From Oscillospiraceae bacterium (GTDB lineage: Bacteria > Bacillota > Clostridia > Oscillospirales > Ruminococcaceae), in contig JAFRJM010000019.1 of the NCBI GenBank assembly GCA_017432285.1, forward strand, positions 1 through 64,000: a stretch of 64,000 bases of DNA, given 5' to 3'. Below, in pieces: positions 26,315 to 35,862 of this stretch (positions are counted from its first letter, which is position 1; each line of letters begins with the position of its first letter). The position numbers and the translations under genes are program-made. The notes below the pieces were generated by a model. It made no database searches. It worked only from the letters and a program-made list of their open reading frames with translations, and was not told the DNA's origin.

Positions 26315-27163
26315 TTATAAAGGAAGATTTGAAGAATCAAGCCGGATCGGAAGCCATGCCATGAATGTCTGGATCCATCGATCCCAGTATTCCCATGTAT
26401 GTTCGCCGTAAGGTTCCTCATAGTAGGTGTAACGGAAAGGGTCACCCTCGAGACTCTGGAAGAAGTTTCTCATATCCTGAGACATGGCGAGGTTTCTGTC
26501 GAAACTTCCGCATGTGTGGAATATTGCGGGAAGAGGTTTTCCGGATCTCAGATCGTTTTCTGCGAGAGTGTACAGATCTTCTCCAGTTCCTCGCGGATTT
26601 CCTTCTTTTCCTATGCCCCAGCACAGCAGATGGCGTGCATCAGCTACAGCAGGGGAGAATTCCTCAAGAGAATTTCTTGCATGGAACCCTATTGGGCGGA
26701 TATAAGCATGGTTACCGTTGGAGATAGCGCCAATTGCTGCGTAACGTTCCGGATAGGTAAGTCCTATCTTGGAGGCGCCGTAACCTCCCATAGAGCATCC
26801 TGCCACGAATGTGTCCTCACGTCTTGATGAGATAGGGTAGATCCTGCGAATGAGGGAAGGCAGCTCTTCTGTGAGGTAAGTGAAGAAAGATTCACCGTAT
26901 ACCATATCAGCATATCCGGACAGTTGTGCGGAAGGCATAACGATAGCTACTTTTCTGTCTGTTGAGTACCGTTCTATGGAAGTGTATCTCATCCAGTGGC
27001 TGTAGTCATGGGAAGTGCCATGGAGAAGGTACAGCACCGGCCACCCGGTCGAAGGCATATCAGGTTCAGGCGGAGCCATCTCACCTTTGTCAGGAAGTAC
27101 GACCAGAACATCCTGGTCCATGCAGAGAGTCTGCGAATAGAATGAAAGTTTACTCACTGACAT
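26315..27163 (-). CDS. Esterase of the esterase-D/feruloyl esterase family (PF00756 type)
   Basis: Cytoplasmic alpha/beta-hydrolase of 282 residues. The oxyanion motif LYLLHGTSHDYSHW lies near residue 45, the nucleophile S124 in AGCSMGGYGASK, the acid in CGSFDRN near residue 218, and the catalytic His in YGEHTWEYWDRW near 260. All triad parts are present, so it should be active on small acyl esters, perhaps acetyl or feruloyl sugars as in the family. There is no signal peptide. ATG 27163 overlaps the end of the upstream hydrolase gene, with GGAGG in front, so the two are coupled at the end of the esterase array. Confidence 0.88.
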   Translation of the reverse strand: MSVSKLSFYSQTLCMDQDVLVVLPDKGEMAPPEPDMPSTGWPVLYLLHGTSHDYSHWMRYTSIERYSTDRKVAIVMPSAQLSGYADMVYGESFFTYLTEELPSLIRRIYPISSRREDTFVAGCSMGGYGASKIGLTYPERYAAIGAISNGNHAYIRPIGFHARNSLEEFSPAVADARHLLCWGIGKEGNPRGTGEDLYTLAENDLRSGKPLPAIFHTCGSFDRNLAMSQDMRNFFQSLEGDPFRYTYYEEPYGEHTWEYWDRWIQTFMAWLPIRLDSSNLPL

Positions 27164-27875
27164 GATTGCTGCCTCCTATTTGATCTATGTATGATCCCAG
27201 CCAGTCAGACCATGTCTTCCAGTTTGATGTGCCGGGAAGGGTATACAATGTTGTATCAGAACCAAGAACAGAAGCGATGTGCTGAGCGGAAGCAGCGCCA
27301 GAATCCTGTTCCTTTGCGCAGATGAAGAAAGTCTGGCCATCATTTTTGGAGCAGAGATCTTCAAATTCTTTCTGCTTCTCAGAGCGCTGTTCCGATGTTC
27401 CGTACAGGCATTCCAGACGTTTCTCTGTGAACCATCCGCCGGATATCTGTGTAATATCCAGTCTTCCAGAGAATGATAATGCACCGGCAAACAGTTCAGG
27501 CATATCCAGTGCTAGTCTTATAGCTGCAATACCTCCGGTAGAAACTCCTACAGCATAGCAGGATTTTTCTTTCAGAGGTACACCCGGAAGGTTTGTGGCG
27601 ATATAAGACACCATTTCTTTGAGGGAAGAATAAAAGTTATATCCGTATGCCATATCTGTATAGCAGCCTTCCAGAGAGGGAACGATAACGAAAGCAGTCT
27701 TATACTGGTCGCACAGAACAGATACTTTTGTGCTCGTTATCCATTGAAGGCCGTTTCCTCCCTCCGGGCAGAGAAGGAAAACAGTCCGTTCTGCTTCAGC
27801 GTCAGGAAGAAGGACTCTGATCTCTGTAGCCATGGCAATGGCATTGGAAAAACAGTTGTGAGTGATAAGGATCAT
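27150..27875 (-). CDS. Esterase-like alpha/beta hydrolase with degenerate catalytic His
   Basis: A 241-residue relative of the neighbouring esterase. The nucleophile is kept (S112 in AVGVSTGGIAA, although the family form is GxSMGG) and KEQDSG may supply the acid. However, the place of the catalytic His in the family motif (G-x-H-x-W) reads GTSNWKTWSDW, with Ser at about 217, and I re-read the codons to confirm this. It may be inactive, use another base, or act as a binding partner for the intact esterase encoded downstream, with which it overlaps by 14 bases. No signal peptide. Confidence 0.78.
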   Translation of the reverse strand: MILITHNCFSNAIAMATEIRVLLPDAEAERTVFLLCPEGGNGLQWITSTKVSVLCDQYKTAFVIVPSLEGCYTDMAYGYNFYSSLKEMVSYIATNLPGVPLKEKSCYAVGVSTGGIAAIRLALDMPELFAGALSFSGRLDITQISGGWFTEKRLECLYGTSEQRSEKQKEFEDLCSKNDGQTFFICAKEQDSGAASAQHIASVLGSDTTLYTLPGTSNWKTWSDWLGSYIDQIGGSNHVSE

Positions 27876-27896
27876 AATTGTTCCTTTCTTTTTAGA

Positions 27897-27931
27897 AGAT
27901 ACACCCTGTTGGATTCCAGCAGGGTGTATCT
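27897..27931 (-). terminator. Long hairpin between the array and the small hydrolase genes
   Basis: 12-bp perfect arms (27897-27908 and 27920-27931) with further pairing inside the loop. It follows the stop of the last carboxylesterase and precedes the next start by about 20 bases. There is no T-run on the minus strand, so an mRNA-processing or stability element is as likely as a terminator. Confidence 0.5.
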
Positions 27932-27973
27932 GTGACCAAGACGAGAAAAACGTCTCAGTAGCATTGCAAAATA

Positions 27974-29530
27974 TTAGTCAGCAGCTCTTGCGTTGTTGCT
28001 GAGCTGGGATTTCTCTCCGCGTTCGTTCTCATATCTTGCTTCCTCGCTGTGGAGGAGGAAGTCATTGATGTCAAGCAGGCACTGAGTCTGTTTTGTGATC
28101 TCAGTTGTTGTCTTGATCTCATCGAAGAACAGCATCTGGTTCGGCTCTTCCTTGGAGTAGGTCTTCCATTCAGGCATCGGGGTGCCGTCCTGATCCAGTC
28201 CGTTGGGGTTGCCGGTCTTTGCGAAGTTTGTCCAGTAGTTGCACATCTTTCTTGCAAGATCATAATGATGGCCGTCGAATGGTCTCCAGCATTTGTTCAG
28301 GGTCTCAAAAGTGAACCAGAGCTCTGAGCTGTGGAATGCACCTGCATCGTCGCCGGGGATCGTGGGTCCGAAGGTGTAATAGTATGCCGGATGGCCTTTG
28401 TCTGCAAGAGCTTCGCACATCAGCTTCTCTGTGAGATCGAAACCAACGATCTTCTTGTTGATGTCGCCGTCGCATGCCTCACGGTATGCTTCTGCATACT
28501 CGCCGAAATTCTTCTTGAGCCACTCTTCTTCTTCGCCCGGTTTGGGAACGAGGAAGAACTCGTTGTTGGTGTTGCCGGTCATGAAGTACTCGGGGTTCAT
28601 TACGCCCTGTGCTGCCAGCTCATACCACTGAGCAGGTACGAACTCACCGTCGATTGCGGGGTTGAAGAACTGGTGGGACTCATGATACTTCTCTTCGATG
28701 AACTTCCAGGGCAGTTTGCGTGCTTCTTCGATAGTATCGCAGCCAAGCACGTCCTTTACGAAGTGAACGCCCTTTTCAAGAGCAACTTCCATCGGGTCAG
28801 CGATAGGCATGAAGCATTTCGGATATTTGGCAAGGATTCCGCCGCAGGACTGTGCGATAGCTTTCTCGAACAATCCCTTGCTCTTCGGAGAAGTGCAGTG
28901 ATACATCGTGCTGCCGCCGCCAGCGGACTGACCGTAAATGGTGATGTTGTCTGGGTCACCGCCGAAATTGGCGATATTGCGTTTGATCCATGCAAGAGCA
29001 TATGCCTGGTCGAGCAGACCATAGTTTGCCGGATGCTCTGGATCCTCTTTGACGAGGTCGGGGTGGGTGAGGAAACCGAAGCAGTTCAGACGGTATGCGA
29101 TGGAAACGAGGATGACGCCTCTGCGGTTCAGAGCTTCTCCGTCGAACTCCATCTCGTGGCAGTAGCCTTCCTGCAGGCCGCCGCCGAAGATCCATACCAT
29201 GACAGGAAGTTTCTCATCGCCTGTCTTAGCAGGTGTCCAGATGTTAAGAGCAAGGCTTCCGGCCTCGTCCATCGGGACCTCAGGATCGCAGTGCCACTCT
29301 TTTGAATAGAATGCATCAGGATTGATGCCCGGCACTTTCTGAACAGTGATAGGTGCGAACTCAAGGCAGTCGCGGACGCCTTCCCAAGGCTCTACGGGCT
29401 GCGGAGCACGCCAACGGTTCTCGCCGACAGGATCGGCTGCAAAGGGGATGCCTTTGAAAACGGTGGTGCGAACATCAGAACCCTGAATGCCGCGGACCCA
29501 GCCGCTTTCGGTTTTTGCGATACGTAGCAT
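27974..29530 (-). CDS. Type B carboxylesterase, array copy 10
   Basis: A 518-residue alpha/beta-hydrolase of the carboxylesterase type B (para-nitrobenzyl/cholinesterase) family. Triad: S202 in YGQSAGGGS, E324 in GNTNNEFF, H400 in GAFHSSELWF; oxyanion loop FGGGLQEG near 115. It has no signal peptide, so it is cytoplasmic. The N-terminal 230 residues and the C-terminal third are nearly identical to the next gene upstream (29582), while residues about 230-370, which line the acyl pocket and lid, differ. The two also share the sequence around the start and ribosome-binding site, so this is a recent tandem duplicate. Last member of the ten-gene run in transcription order. Confidence 0.93.
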   Translation of the reverse strand: MLRIAKTESGWVRGIQGSDVRTTVFKGIPFAADPVGENRWRAPQPVEPWEGVRDCLEFAPITVQKVPGINPDAFYSKEWHCDPEVPMDEAGSLALNIWTPAKTGDEKLPVMVWIFGGGLQEGYCHEMEFDGEALNRRGVILVSIAYRLNCFGFLTHPDLVKEDPEHPANYGLLDQAYALAWIKRNIANFGGDPDNITIYGQSAGGGSTMYHCTSPKSKGLFEKAIAQSCGGILAKYPKCFMPIADPMEVALEKGVHFVKDVLGCDTIEEARKLPWKFIEEKYHESHQFFNPAIDGEFVPAQWYELAAQGVMNPEYFMTGNTNNEFFLVPKPGEEEEWLKKNFGEYAEAYREACDGDINKKIVGFDLTEKLMCEALADKGHPAYYYTFGPTIPGDDAGAFHSSELWFTFETLNKCWRPFDGHHYDLARKMCNYWTNFAKTGNPNGLDQDGTPMPEWKTYSKEEPNQMLFFDEIKTTTEITKQTQCLLDINDFLLHSEEARYENERGEKSQLSNNARAAD

Positions 29531-29581
29531 ATTGTTGCCTCCATATATAATATGAATTTTGTTTTTGTTTAAATGCCCTGT

Positions 29582-31147
29582 TTACGGGTGGGCTTTGCCG
29601 TATTTTGCGTTGCTGGTCGACGTGATCGAGAAGAAAGCGTCAAGGTTTTTCGCTCTGGCTTCAGGATCATTCAGCAGATAGCGGTTGATCTCAAGCAGGC
29701 ATGCTGTCTGATCAGAGAGCTCTTTGGTCGTAGATACTTCATCCATGAAGAGCATCTGGTTCGGTTCTTCCCTGGAATAGGTCTTCCACTCTGGCATCGG
29801 AGTGCCGTCCTGATCGACTCCGTTCGGATCGCCTGTCTTGGCGAAGTTCGTCCAGTAATTGGCCATCTTTCTCGCCAGATCATAGTGATGTCCGTCGAAA
29901 GGTCTCCAGCACTTGTTCAGTGTCTCAAATACGAACCACAGATCGGAGCTGTGGAATGCACCTGCTTCGTCTCCGGGGATCGTCGGTCCGAATGTGTAGT
30001 AATAGATAGGACGTCCGATATCGGCGAGAGCCTCACATAGGAGCTTTTCAGTTAGATCGAATCCAAGCACTTTCTTATAGATGTCTCCGCCGCAAGCTTC
30101 ACGGTATTTTTCTGCGTTGTCGCCGAAGCTGTCCTTGAGCCATTTTTCAGGATCGTCACCCGGGGTGTAGATGAACTCGTTGTCGGTATTTCCGATCATC
30201 AGATATTTGGGGTTCAGCTGACCGGCCATTGCGCGCTCATACCACTGGTCAAGAACGAATTTTCCGTCGATGTTTGCTGTGAAACGAAGGTGAGATTTCT
30301 GATACTGTTCTTCTACGAATCTCCAGTCAAGTTTCCTCGCTTCTTCGATAGTGTCGACGCCTAGCCAGTCGTGCAGGAAGCGTACGCCTCTTTCCTCTGC
30401 AGTCTCCATCGGATCTGCAAGAGGGATGAAGCAGCGCGGATAGGTAGTGGGGATACCCGCTGCGGACTGTGATATTGCCTTGTCAAACAAGCCTGCGCTC
30501 TTCGGGGAAGTGCACTGGAACATCGTGCTTCCTCCGCCGGCTGACTGTCCAAATATAGTGATGTTGTCCGGATCACCGCCGAAATTGGCGATATTGCGTT
30601 TGACCCAAGCTATAGCATAGTTCTGGTCAAGCAAACCGAAGTTTGTCGGGTTTTCGGGGTCCTCTTTTGTCAGATCAGGGTGGGCAAGGAAGCCGAATAC
30701 ATTGAGACGATAGGGGATGGAAACGAGAATGACGCCTTTGCGGTTCATGGCTTCACCGTCGAACTCCATTTCGTGGCAATAGCCTTCCTGGAATCCGCCG
30801 CCAAAGATCCAAATCATGACGGGAAGTTTCTCGTCGCCTGTCTTGGCAGGTGTCCAGATATTGAGGGCCAGGCTTCCTGCTTCATCCATAGGAACTTCAG
30901 GGTCGCAGTGCCACTCTTTTGAATAGAAAGCATCAGGATTGATTCCTGGAACCTTCTGAACAGTGATAGGAGCGAACTCAATGCAGTCGCGGACCCCTTC
31001 CCAGGGTTCTACAGGCTGCGGTGCTCGCCAGCGATTCTCACCGACAGGATCGGCAGCAAAGGGAATGCCTCTGAAAACGGTGGTGCGGACATCAGAACCC
31101 TGAATGCCGCGGACCCAGCCGCTTTCGGTTTTCGCAACACGTAACAT
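29582..31147 (-). CDS. Type B carboxylesterase, array copy 9
   Basis: 521 residues, with triad S202 (FGQSAGGGS), E324 (GNTDNEF) and H399 (GAFHSSDLWF). Its closest relative is the neighbour at 27974. The fold-defining WRPFDGHHYDLARKM segment after the His is shared with all array members. The last 30 residues carry a Ser/Asn-rich tail ending in KYGKAHP that its twin lacks. Cytoplasmic by absence of a signal sequence. Separated from copy 8 by 47 bases with no terminator. Confidence 0.93.
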   Translation of the reverse strand: MLRVAKTESGWVRGIQGSDVRTTVFRGIPFAADPVGENRWRAPQPVEPWEGVRDCIEFAPITVQKVPGINPDAFYSKEWHCDPEVPMDEAGSLALNIWTPAKTGDEKLPVMIWIFGGGFQEGYCHEMEFDGEAMNRKGVILVSIPYRLNVFGFLAHPDLTKEDPENPTNFGLLDQNYAIAWVKRNIANFGGDPDNITIFGQSAGGGSTMFQCTSPKSAGLFDKAISQSAAGIPTTYPRCFIPLADPMETAEERGVRFLHDWLGVDTIEEARKLDWRFVEEQYQKSHLRFTANIDGKFVLDQWYERAMAGQLNPKYLMIGNTDNEFIYTPGDDPEKWLKDSFGDNAEKYREACGGDIYKKVLGFDLTEKLLCEALADIGRPIYYYTFGPTIPGDEAGAFHSSDLWFVFETLNKCWRPFDGHHYDLARKMANYWTNFAKTGDPNGVDQDGTPMPEWKTYSREEPNQMLFMDEVSTTKELSDQTACLLEINRYLLNDPEARAKNLDAFFSITSTSNAKYGKAHP

Positions 31148-31194
31148 ATTGTTGCCTCCGTAATTATTAAATTAATAAAGCTTGGACACAGGGA

Positions 31195-32757
31195 TCATTT
31201 CTTGTTAATGTCTACCAGGAATCTGTCTCTCTCACTCGGGCCATCATCCATATAGACTTCGTCGTAGAAGCGCATGGAGCAGGGATTCTCGGTGGTGTAC
31301 GGTGTCCAGGTGGGCATCGGTGTGCCGTCTTTGTCCAGACCATTGGGATCGCCGTACTTCGCGAAGTTGGTCCAGTAGTTGCACATCTTTCTGGCGAGAT
31401 CGAAATGGTGACCGTCAAAAGGCCTCCAGCATTTCATCAGGGTCTCGAACTCGAACCACAGGTCGCTGGAATGGAACGCACCGGCATCGTCTCCGGGGAT
31501 CGTCGGTCCGAATACGTATGTATAGAACTTGCGTCCCTGTTTTGCCACTGCCTCGTCGAACACTTCGTTGCCAAGCCACATCTGGCTGACGGAAGCGTTC
31601 ATGTAGTAATCGCCGGGCATGCTCTTGACAAGCTGACGATATTCTTCTGCGTGCGGTCCGAAGGTCTTGTCGATCCAGCGGTCCACTTTGGTGACTTCGT
31701 CCAATTCTTCCTCTTCACCGTTGTCAGTGACCTGCCCGAAAGCAAACATCTTCATGGTCTTGGCGTCTCCGTCCGGCTCCAGCAGGAACTCGTCCTTGGT
31801 GTTGCCGATCATGAATGTGTCGACATGGATATCGCCATCGAGGATAGCCTGATCGTTGGGCTTCACGACGATTTTGCCGTCAATGCAGGAGCCAAGTCTT
31901 AAAGGCAGTTCGTTGAAACGCTCAGAAAGGTCCTTCGCATCCAGGGCTCTCGCTTCCGCCAGCGTGCTGACACCGAGTGCTTTGAATACTTCCACACCAA
32001 GCTGTTCCTGCTCCGCAAGTGAACGTGTCAGTCTGGGAATAGGACGGCTGGGATAATCGAAGCCCATACCGCCGATGGATTCAATGATGCCTTTCTGGAA
32101 GAGACCCTTGGTCTTGGGGGACATCATTTGTGTCAGCGTGCTTCCGCCGCCTGCGGACTGCCCGAAGACTGTGATGTTCTCCGGATCGCCTCCGAAATTG
32201 GCGATGTTGCGTTTGACCCACGCGATACCTGCTGCCTGATCCTGATAGCAGAAGTTCGCCGGAGCTTCCGGGTTTTCTGCTGTGATCTCAGGGTGGGCGA
32301 GCAGTCCGAATACGTTAACACGGTAACCGATAGAGACAAGGATAACGCCGCGCGAGGCGATGCGCTCACCGTCGAACTCCATCTCATGGGGATAGCCTTC
32401 CTGCAGGCCGCCGCCGAAGATCCATACCATTACGGGAAGTTTTTCGTCCGTGGATTTGGCAGGCGTCCAGATGTTGGCTCTCAGGCAATCCTCGCCCATG
32501 GGGACTGCCGGGTCAACGTGCCACTCTTTGGAATAGAATTTTTCGGGGTCTTTGCCGGGAATGCGCTGCATGGGGATCGGTCCGAATTCGGAGCAGTCAC
32601 GGACGCCTTCCCAATCCTTGGCGGGCTGTGGAGGACGCCAGCGGTTCTCACCGGCTGTGGTATCTGCAAAAGGAATGCCTTTGTAAACGGTGATCCGCGC
32701 GTCTGTGCCTACTACACCGCGGACGCGGCCGTTCTCAGTTCTGGTTTCTCTAAGCAT
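31195..32757 (-). CDS. Type B carboxylesterase, array copy 8
   Basis: 520 residues when started at ATG 32757 behind GGAGGC; the in-frame ATG at 32799 overlaps the upstream gene and adds an unrelated leader. Triad S201 (FGQSAGGGS), E323 (GNTKDEF), H429 (GAFHSSDLWF). It belongs to the subgroup with copies 6 and 7 (RITVYKGIPFADTTAGENRW near residue 21) but has about 20 extra, acidic residues between the Glu and His regions (DNGEEEELDEVTK), probably a surface loop. Ends in a short KK tail. Confidence 0.92.
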   Translation of the reverse strand: MLRETRTENGRVRGVVGTDARITVYKGIPFADTTAGENRWRPPQPAKDWEGVRDCSEFGPIPMQRIPGKDPEKFYSKEWHVDPAVPMGEDCLRANIWTPAKSTDEKLPVMVWIFGGGLQEGYPHEMEFDGERIASRGVILVSIGYRVNVFGLLAHPEITAENPEAPANFCYQDQAAGIAWVKRNIANFGGDPENITVFGQSAGGGSTLTQMMSPKTKGLFQKGIIESIGGMGFDYPSRPIPRLTRSLAEQEQLGVEVFKALGVSTLAEARALDAKDLSERFNELPLRLGSCIDGKIVVKPNDQAILDGDIHVDTFMIGNTKDEFLLEPDGDAKTMKMFAFGQVTDNGEEEELDEVTKVDRWIDKTFGPHAEEYRQLVKSMPGDYYMNASVSQMWLGNEVFDEAVAKQGRKFYTYVFGPTIPGDDAGAFHSSDLWFEFETLMKCWRPFDGHHFDLARKMCNYWTNFAKYGDPNGLDKDGTPMPTWTPYTTENPCSMRFYDEVYMDDGPSERDRFLVDINKK

Positions 32758-32785
32758 AAAAATGCCTCCGTTTATGTTTTTTGAA

Positions 32786-34312
32786 TTAAAGAAGTCCAAG
32801 ATTTTTAAGGTTGATATTTACGACTGCCTGGATGACCGGATCTTCCTTCTCAAGAGGATAGATCTCATCGCCGAGGAAGAGGATGTTTCTTTCTTCGTTA
32901 TATTTTTTCCACTCAGGCATATCTGTTCCGTCAGCATCCTTGCCGTTCGGGTTGCCTGTGCGGGCGAAGTTTGCGAAGTAGTTGCACATCTTTCTGGCAA
33001 GATCATAGTGGTGGCCGTCGAACGGTCTCCAGCAGTTGCGGATGTTGTCGAACTCGAACCAGAGGTCGCTGGAGTGGAATGAACCTGCATCATCGCCCGG
33101 GATCTCAGGATCGAAGATCTCGAAGTATGTGTCTTTTCCGGCGTGGAGCAGAAGCTCTGCGCTCAGGAGGTTTGCAGCATGGAAGGATGAGAATGTGGCA
33201 GCTTTCTTGAGCGCTTCCGGATCATCGCTTCCAGCCTTCTCGCGTACAGCGGCCATGAATTCATCAGCATATTTGCCAAATGATTCATTTACCCACTGAT
33301 CGAGATCGCCTCTCGGACCTGTCGGGAATTCATCACCGGTAACCGTTAGCATGATGTCGATATCATTCATGTCGCCGTCAAGCATAGCCTGATTAGGATC
33401 CTTTACGCAGAACACGTTGTCTACCAGCGGGAACATGAATTTGAAGGTCTCGGCGCGGTACTGTACCTGTTTGTCGGAGACATATCTCGCATCGAGTGCT
33501 CTTGCTTCTTCGATCGTCTTTACACCGAGGTAATCCAGGAATTCCTGTCCGAAAGCTTCACCATAGGCAAGGTCCTTGGTTCCGATTCCGAAGAATTTGC
33601 TCTCAGGAAGTGCAAGGGCACCGAAACCGGGGGACTGGAAGATAGCACGCTGGAACAGCCCTTTGGCAAGAGGAGATGCTGAAAGATATTCAGAGGCATG
33701 TCCGCCGCCGGACTGGCCGAAGATAGTTACGTTATCAGGATCTCCGCCGAAGTTGGCAATGTTGTTCTTTATCCACTTCAGGGCTGCGATGCAGTCGAGG
33801 AGTCCATAGTTTGCAGGATCGCCTGGCTGAGCTTCTGTGATCTCTTTATGAGCCATGAATGCGAAAACGTTAAGACGGTATGTGATCGACACAAGAACGA
33901 TGCCGCGTTTTGCGAACTGCTCTCCGTCGAACTCCATCTCATGGCCGTATCCTTCCTGCATTCCGCCGCCATGGATCCACATCATGACAGGCATCTTCTC
34001 GTCGCCGGTCTTTGCGGTAGTCCACACGTTCAGATAGAGGCAGTCTTCGTCCATTGAGATCTCCGGATCGACGTGCCATTCCTTTGAATAGAAAGCATTC
34101 GGATCGAGACCGGGTGTGGTCTGCATTGCGATCGGACCGTACTCATAGCAGTCACGGATGCCTTCCCAGTTGGCTGCAGGCTGGGGAGCGCGCCAGCGGA
34201 GCTCTCCTACAGGAGGTGCAGCATAGGGGATTCCCTTGAATACTGTTACACGGGCATTGGTTCCGGCAAAGCCGCGGACCATTCCGTTTTCAGTCTTTGT
34301 TACTCGAAGCAT
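32786..34312 (-). CDS. Type B carboxylesterase, array copy 7
   Basis: 508 residues. Triad S201 in FGQSGGGHAS (Gly instead of Ala after the nucleophile), E328 in VTGDEFP and H413 in GSFHSSDLWF. It forms a second subgroup with the gene at 38936, sharing WIHGGGMQEGYGHE in the oxyanion loop instead of the WIFGGG form, and a KQVQYRAETFKFM pocket segment. The start is 14 bases after the stop of copy 6. No signal peptide. Confidence 0.92.
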   Translation of the reverse strand: MLRVTKTENGMVRGFAGTNARVTVFKGIPYAAPPVGELRWRAPQPAANWEGIRDCYEYGPIAMQTTPGLDPNAFYSKEWHVDPEISMDEDCLYLNVWTTAKTGDEKMPVMMWIHGGGMQEGYGHEMEFDGEQFAKRGIVLVSITYRLNVFAFMAHKEITEAQPGDPANYGLLDCIAALKWIKNNIANFGGDPDNVTIFGQSGGGHASEYLSASPLAKGLFQRAIFQSPGFGALALPESKFFGIGTKDLAYGEAFGQEFLDYLGVKTIEEARALDARYVSDKQVQYRAETFKFMFPLVDNVFCVKDPNQAMLDGDMNDIDIMLTVTGDEFPTGPRGDLDQWVNESFGKYADEFMAAVREKAGSDDPEALKKAATFSSFHAANLLSAELLLHAGKDTYFEIFDPEIPGDDAGSFHSSDLWFEFDNIRNCWRPFDGHHYDLARKMCNYFANFARTGNPNGKDADGTDMPEWKKYNEERNILFLGDEIYPLEKEDPVIQAVVNINLKNLGLL

Positions 34313-34326
34313 TATATTTCCTCCAA

Positions 34327-35841
34327 TTACGGTTTATTGACTCTGAGTAAGAATTTGCGTTTTTCTGTGTAGGGGCTGTGATCCATAACGATCTCGTCAC
34401 CGAAGAAGATATTGCATCTGTCTTCATCTGTGAATGCATCCCAGTGGAGCATCGGTGTGCCGTCTTTATCAAGTCCGTTAGGATCACCGGTCTTTACGAA
34501 GTTGGCCCAGTAGTTTGCCATCTTTCTGGAAAGATCGAAGTGGTGCCCGTCAAACGGTCTCCAGCATTTCAGAAGGTTCTCGCTCATGAACCACAGATCA
34601 CTTGAGTGGAATGCACCGGCATCGTCTCCGGGGATAGTGGGTCCGAAGATGTAATAATGTACATCGCGTCCCTGTTTTGCGAACTCTTCAAGTGCAAGCT
34701 GTGAGCCAAGCTCAAATGTGCCGACTGTAGCTACTTTGCGGAGAGATTCACCGGACTCTGCTGCCATCTTGCGGCAGATATCGAGATATTCGTCTGCGTT
34801 TTCACCGAAGCTGTCTTTTGCCCATGCTTCGATCTCTGCTTCGTCATCGGATCTCGGTCCGTTCATGAACTCATTTGTGGTATTGCCGATAAGGATCGGG
34901 ATGCGGGGCAGTTCATCATTCACGATAGCTTCATTCTGGCTCTTGGGAAGGAACTTGCCGTCTACCATCGGTCCGAACATGTATCCGGACTCAAGGCATT
35001 TCTCTTCGATGAACCATGCATCGAGCTTCCTTGCTTCAGCAATAGTATCTACGCCGAGGACCTCTTTCAGGAACTTTGCGCCATACTGCTGAGCATCTTC
35101 AAAAGTGAAGGAGCGGAATCCGAGAATCGACTTCGGATATCTGAATCCGAGTCCGCCAGCGGACTGGATGATAACTTTCTGATAAAGGTGTCTGCTGCCG
35201 GGGGAGGTGAGGTGGTTCCATACGCTTCCGCCGCCTGCTGACTGACCGCCGATAGTGATGTTCTGGGGATCCCCGCCAAAATTGGCGATATTCCTTACGA
35301 TCCACTCAAGACCTGCTCTCTGGTCGAGCATACCAAAGTTAGTAGGAGCTTCCGGTGCTTCTGCTGTGAGTTCGGGATGGCAGAGGAATCCGAATACGTT
35401 TACACGGTATGCTACGGAGACATAGATGATTCCGCGGCTAGCGAGACGCTCGCCGTCGAATTCCATCTCGTGGGCATAACCTTCTTTGAAGGCACCGCCG
35501 AAGAACCATACGAATACCGGGAGCTTCTCATCTGTGCTCTTCGCAGGAGTCCAGATGTTAAGCCTCAGGCTGTCTTCGCCCATAGGTACTTCAGGGTCAA
35601 CATGCCACTCTTTTGAATAGAATGCATCAGGGTTTTTGCCGGGGATCGCCTGCATAGTGATAGGCCCGAACTCAGAGCACTCGCGGACACCTTCCCAGGG
35701 TTCTGCGGGCTGAGGAGCACGCCAGCGGTTATCACCGCATGTCGGTGCTGCATAGGGAATGCCTTTGTATGCAGTGATCCTTGCATCTGTTCCGACAACT
35801 CCGCGTACGCGTCCGTTCTCGGTAATAGTTTCACGCAACAT
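34327..35841 (-). CDS. Type B carboxylesterase, array copy 6
   Basis: 504 residues; triad S201 (IGGQSAGGGS), E324 (GNTTNEF) and H412 (GAFHSSDLWF). The oxyanion segment reads WFFGGAFKEGY, with Ala at a position that is Gly in the others, which may change the pocket. Shares MLRETITENGRVRGVVGTDAR with the gene at 35863, then diverges. Cytoplasmic. Confidence 0.92.
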   Translation of the reverse strand: MLRETITENGRVRGVVGTDARITAYKGIPYAAPTCGDNRWRAPQPAEPWEGVRECSEFGPITMQAIPGKNPDAFYSKEWHVDPEVPMGEDSLRLNIWTPAKSTDEKLPVFVWFFGGAFKEGYAHEMEFDGERLASRGIIYVSVAYRVNVFGFLCHPELTAEAPEAPTNFGMLDQRAGLEWIVRNIANFGGDPQNITIGGQSAGGGSVWNHLTSPGSRHLYQKVIIQSAGGLGFRYPKSILGFRSFTFEDAQQYGAKFLKEVLGVDTIAEARKLDAWFIEEKCLESGYMFGPMVDGKFLPKSQNEAIVNDELPRIPILIGNTTNEFMNGPRSDDEAEIEAWAKDSFGENADEYLDICRKMAAESGESLRKVATVGTFELGSQLALEEFAKQGRDVHYYIFGPTIPGDDAGAFHSSDLWFMSENLLKCWRPFDGHHFDLSRKMANYWANFVKTGDPNGLDKDGTPMLHWDAFTDEDRCNIFFGDEIVMDHSPYTEKRKFLLRVNKP

Positions 35842-35862
35842 AGAATAGCCTCCGTTTATAAA

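Noticed and set aside
28331-29305. A long open frame (324 codons) opposite a carboxylesterase gene, with similar ones opposite other copies (for example 36088-36771).
   Set aside because: They lie fully within well-supported esterase genes on the other strand, have no ribosome-binding site or recognisable domain, and recur because the paralogues share codon usage.
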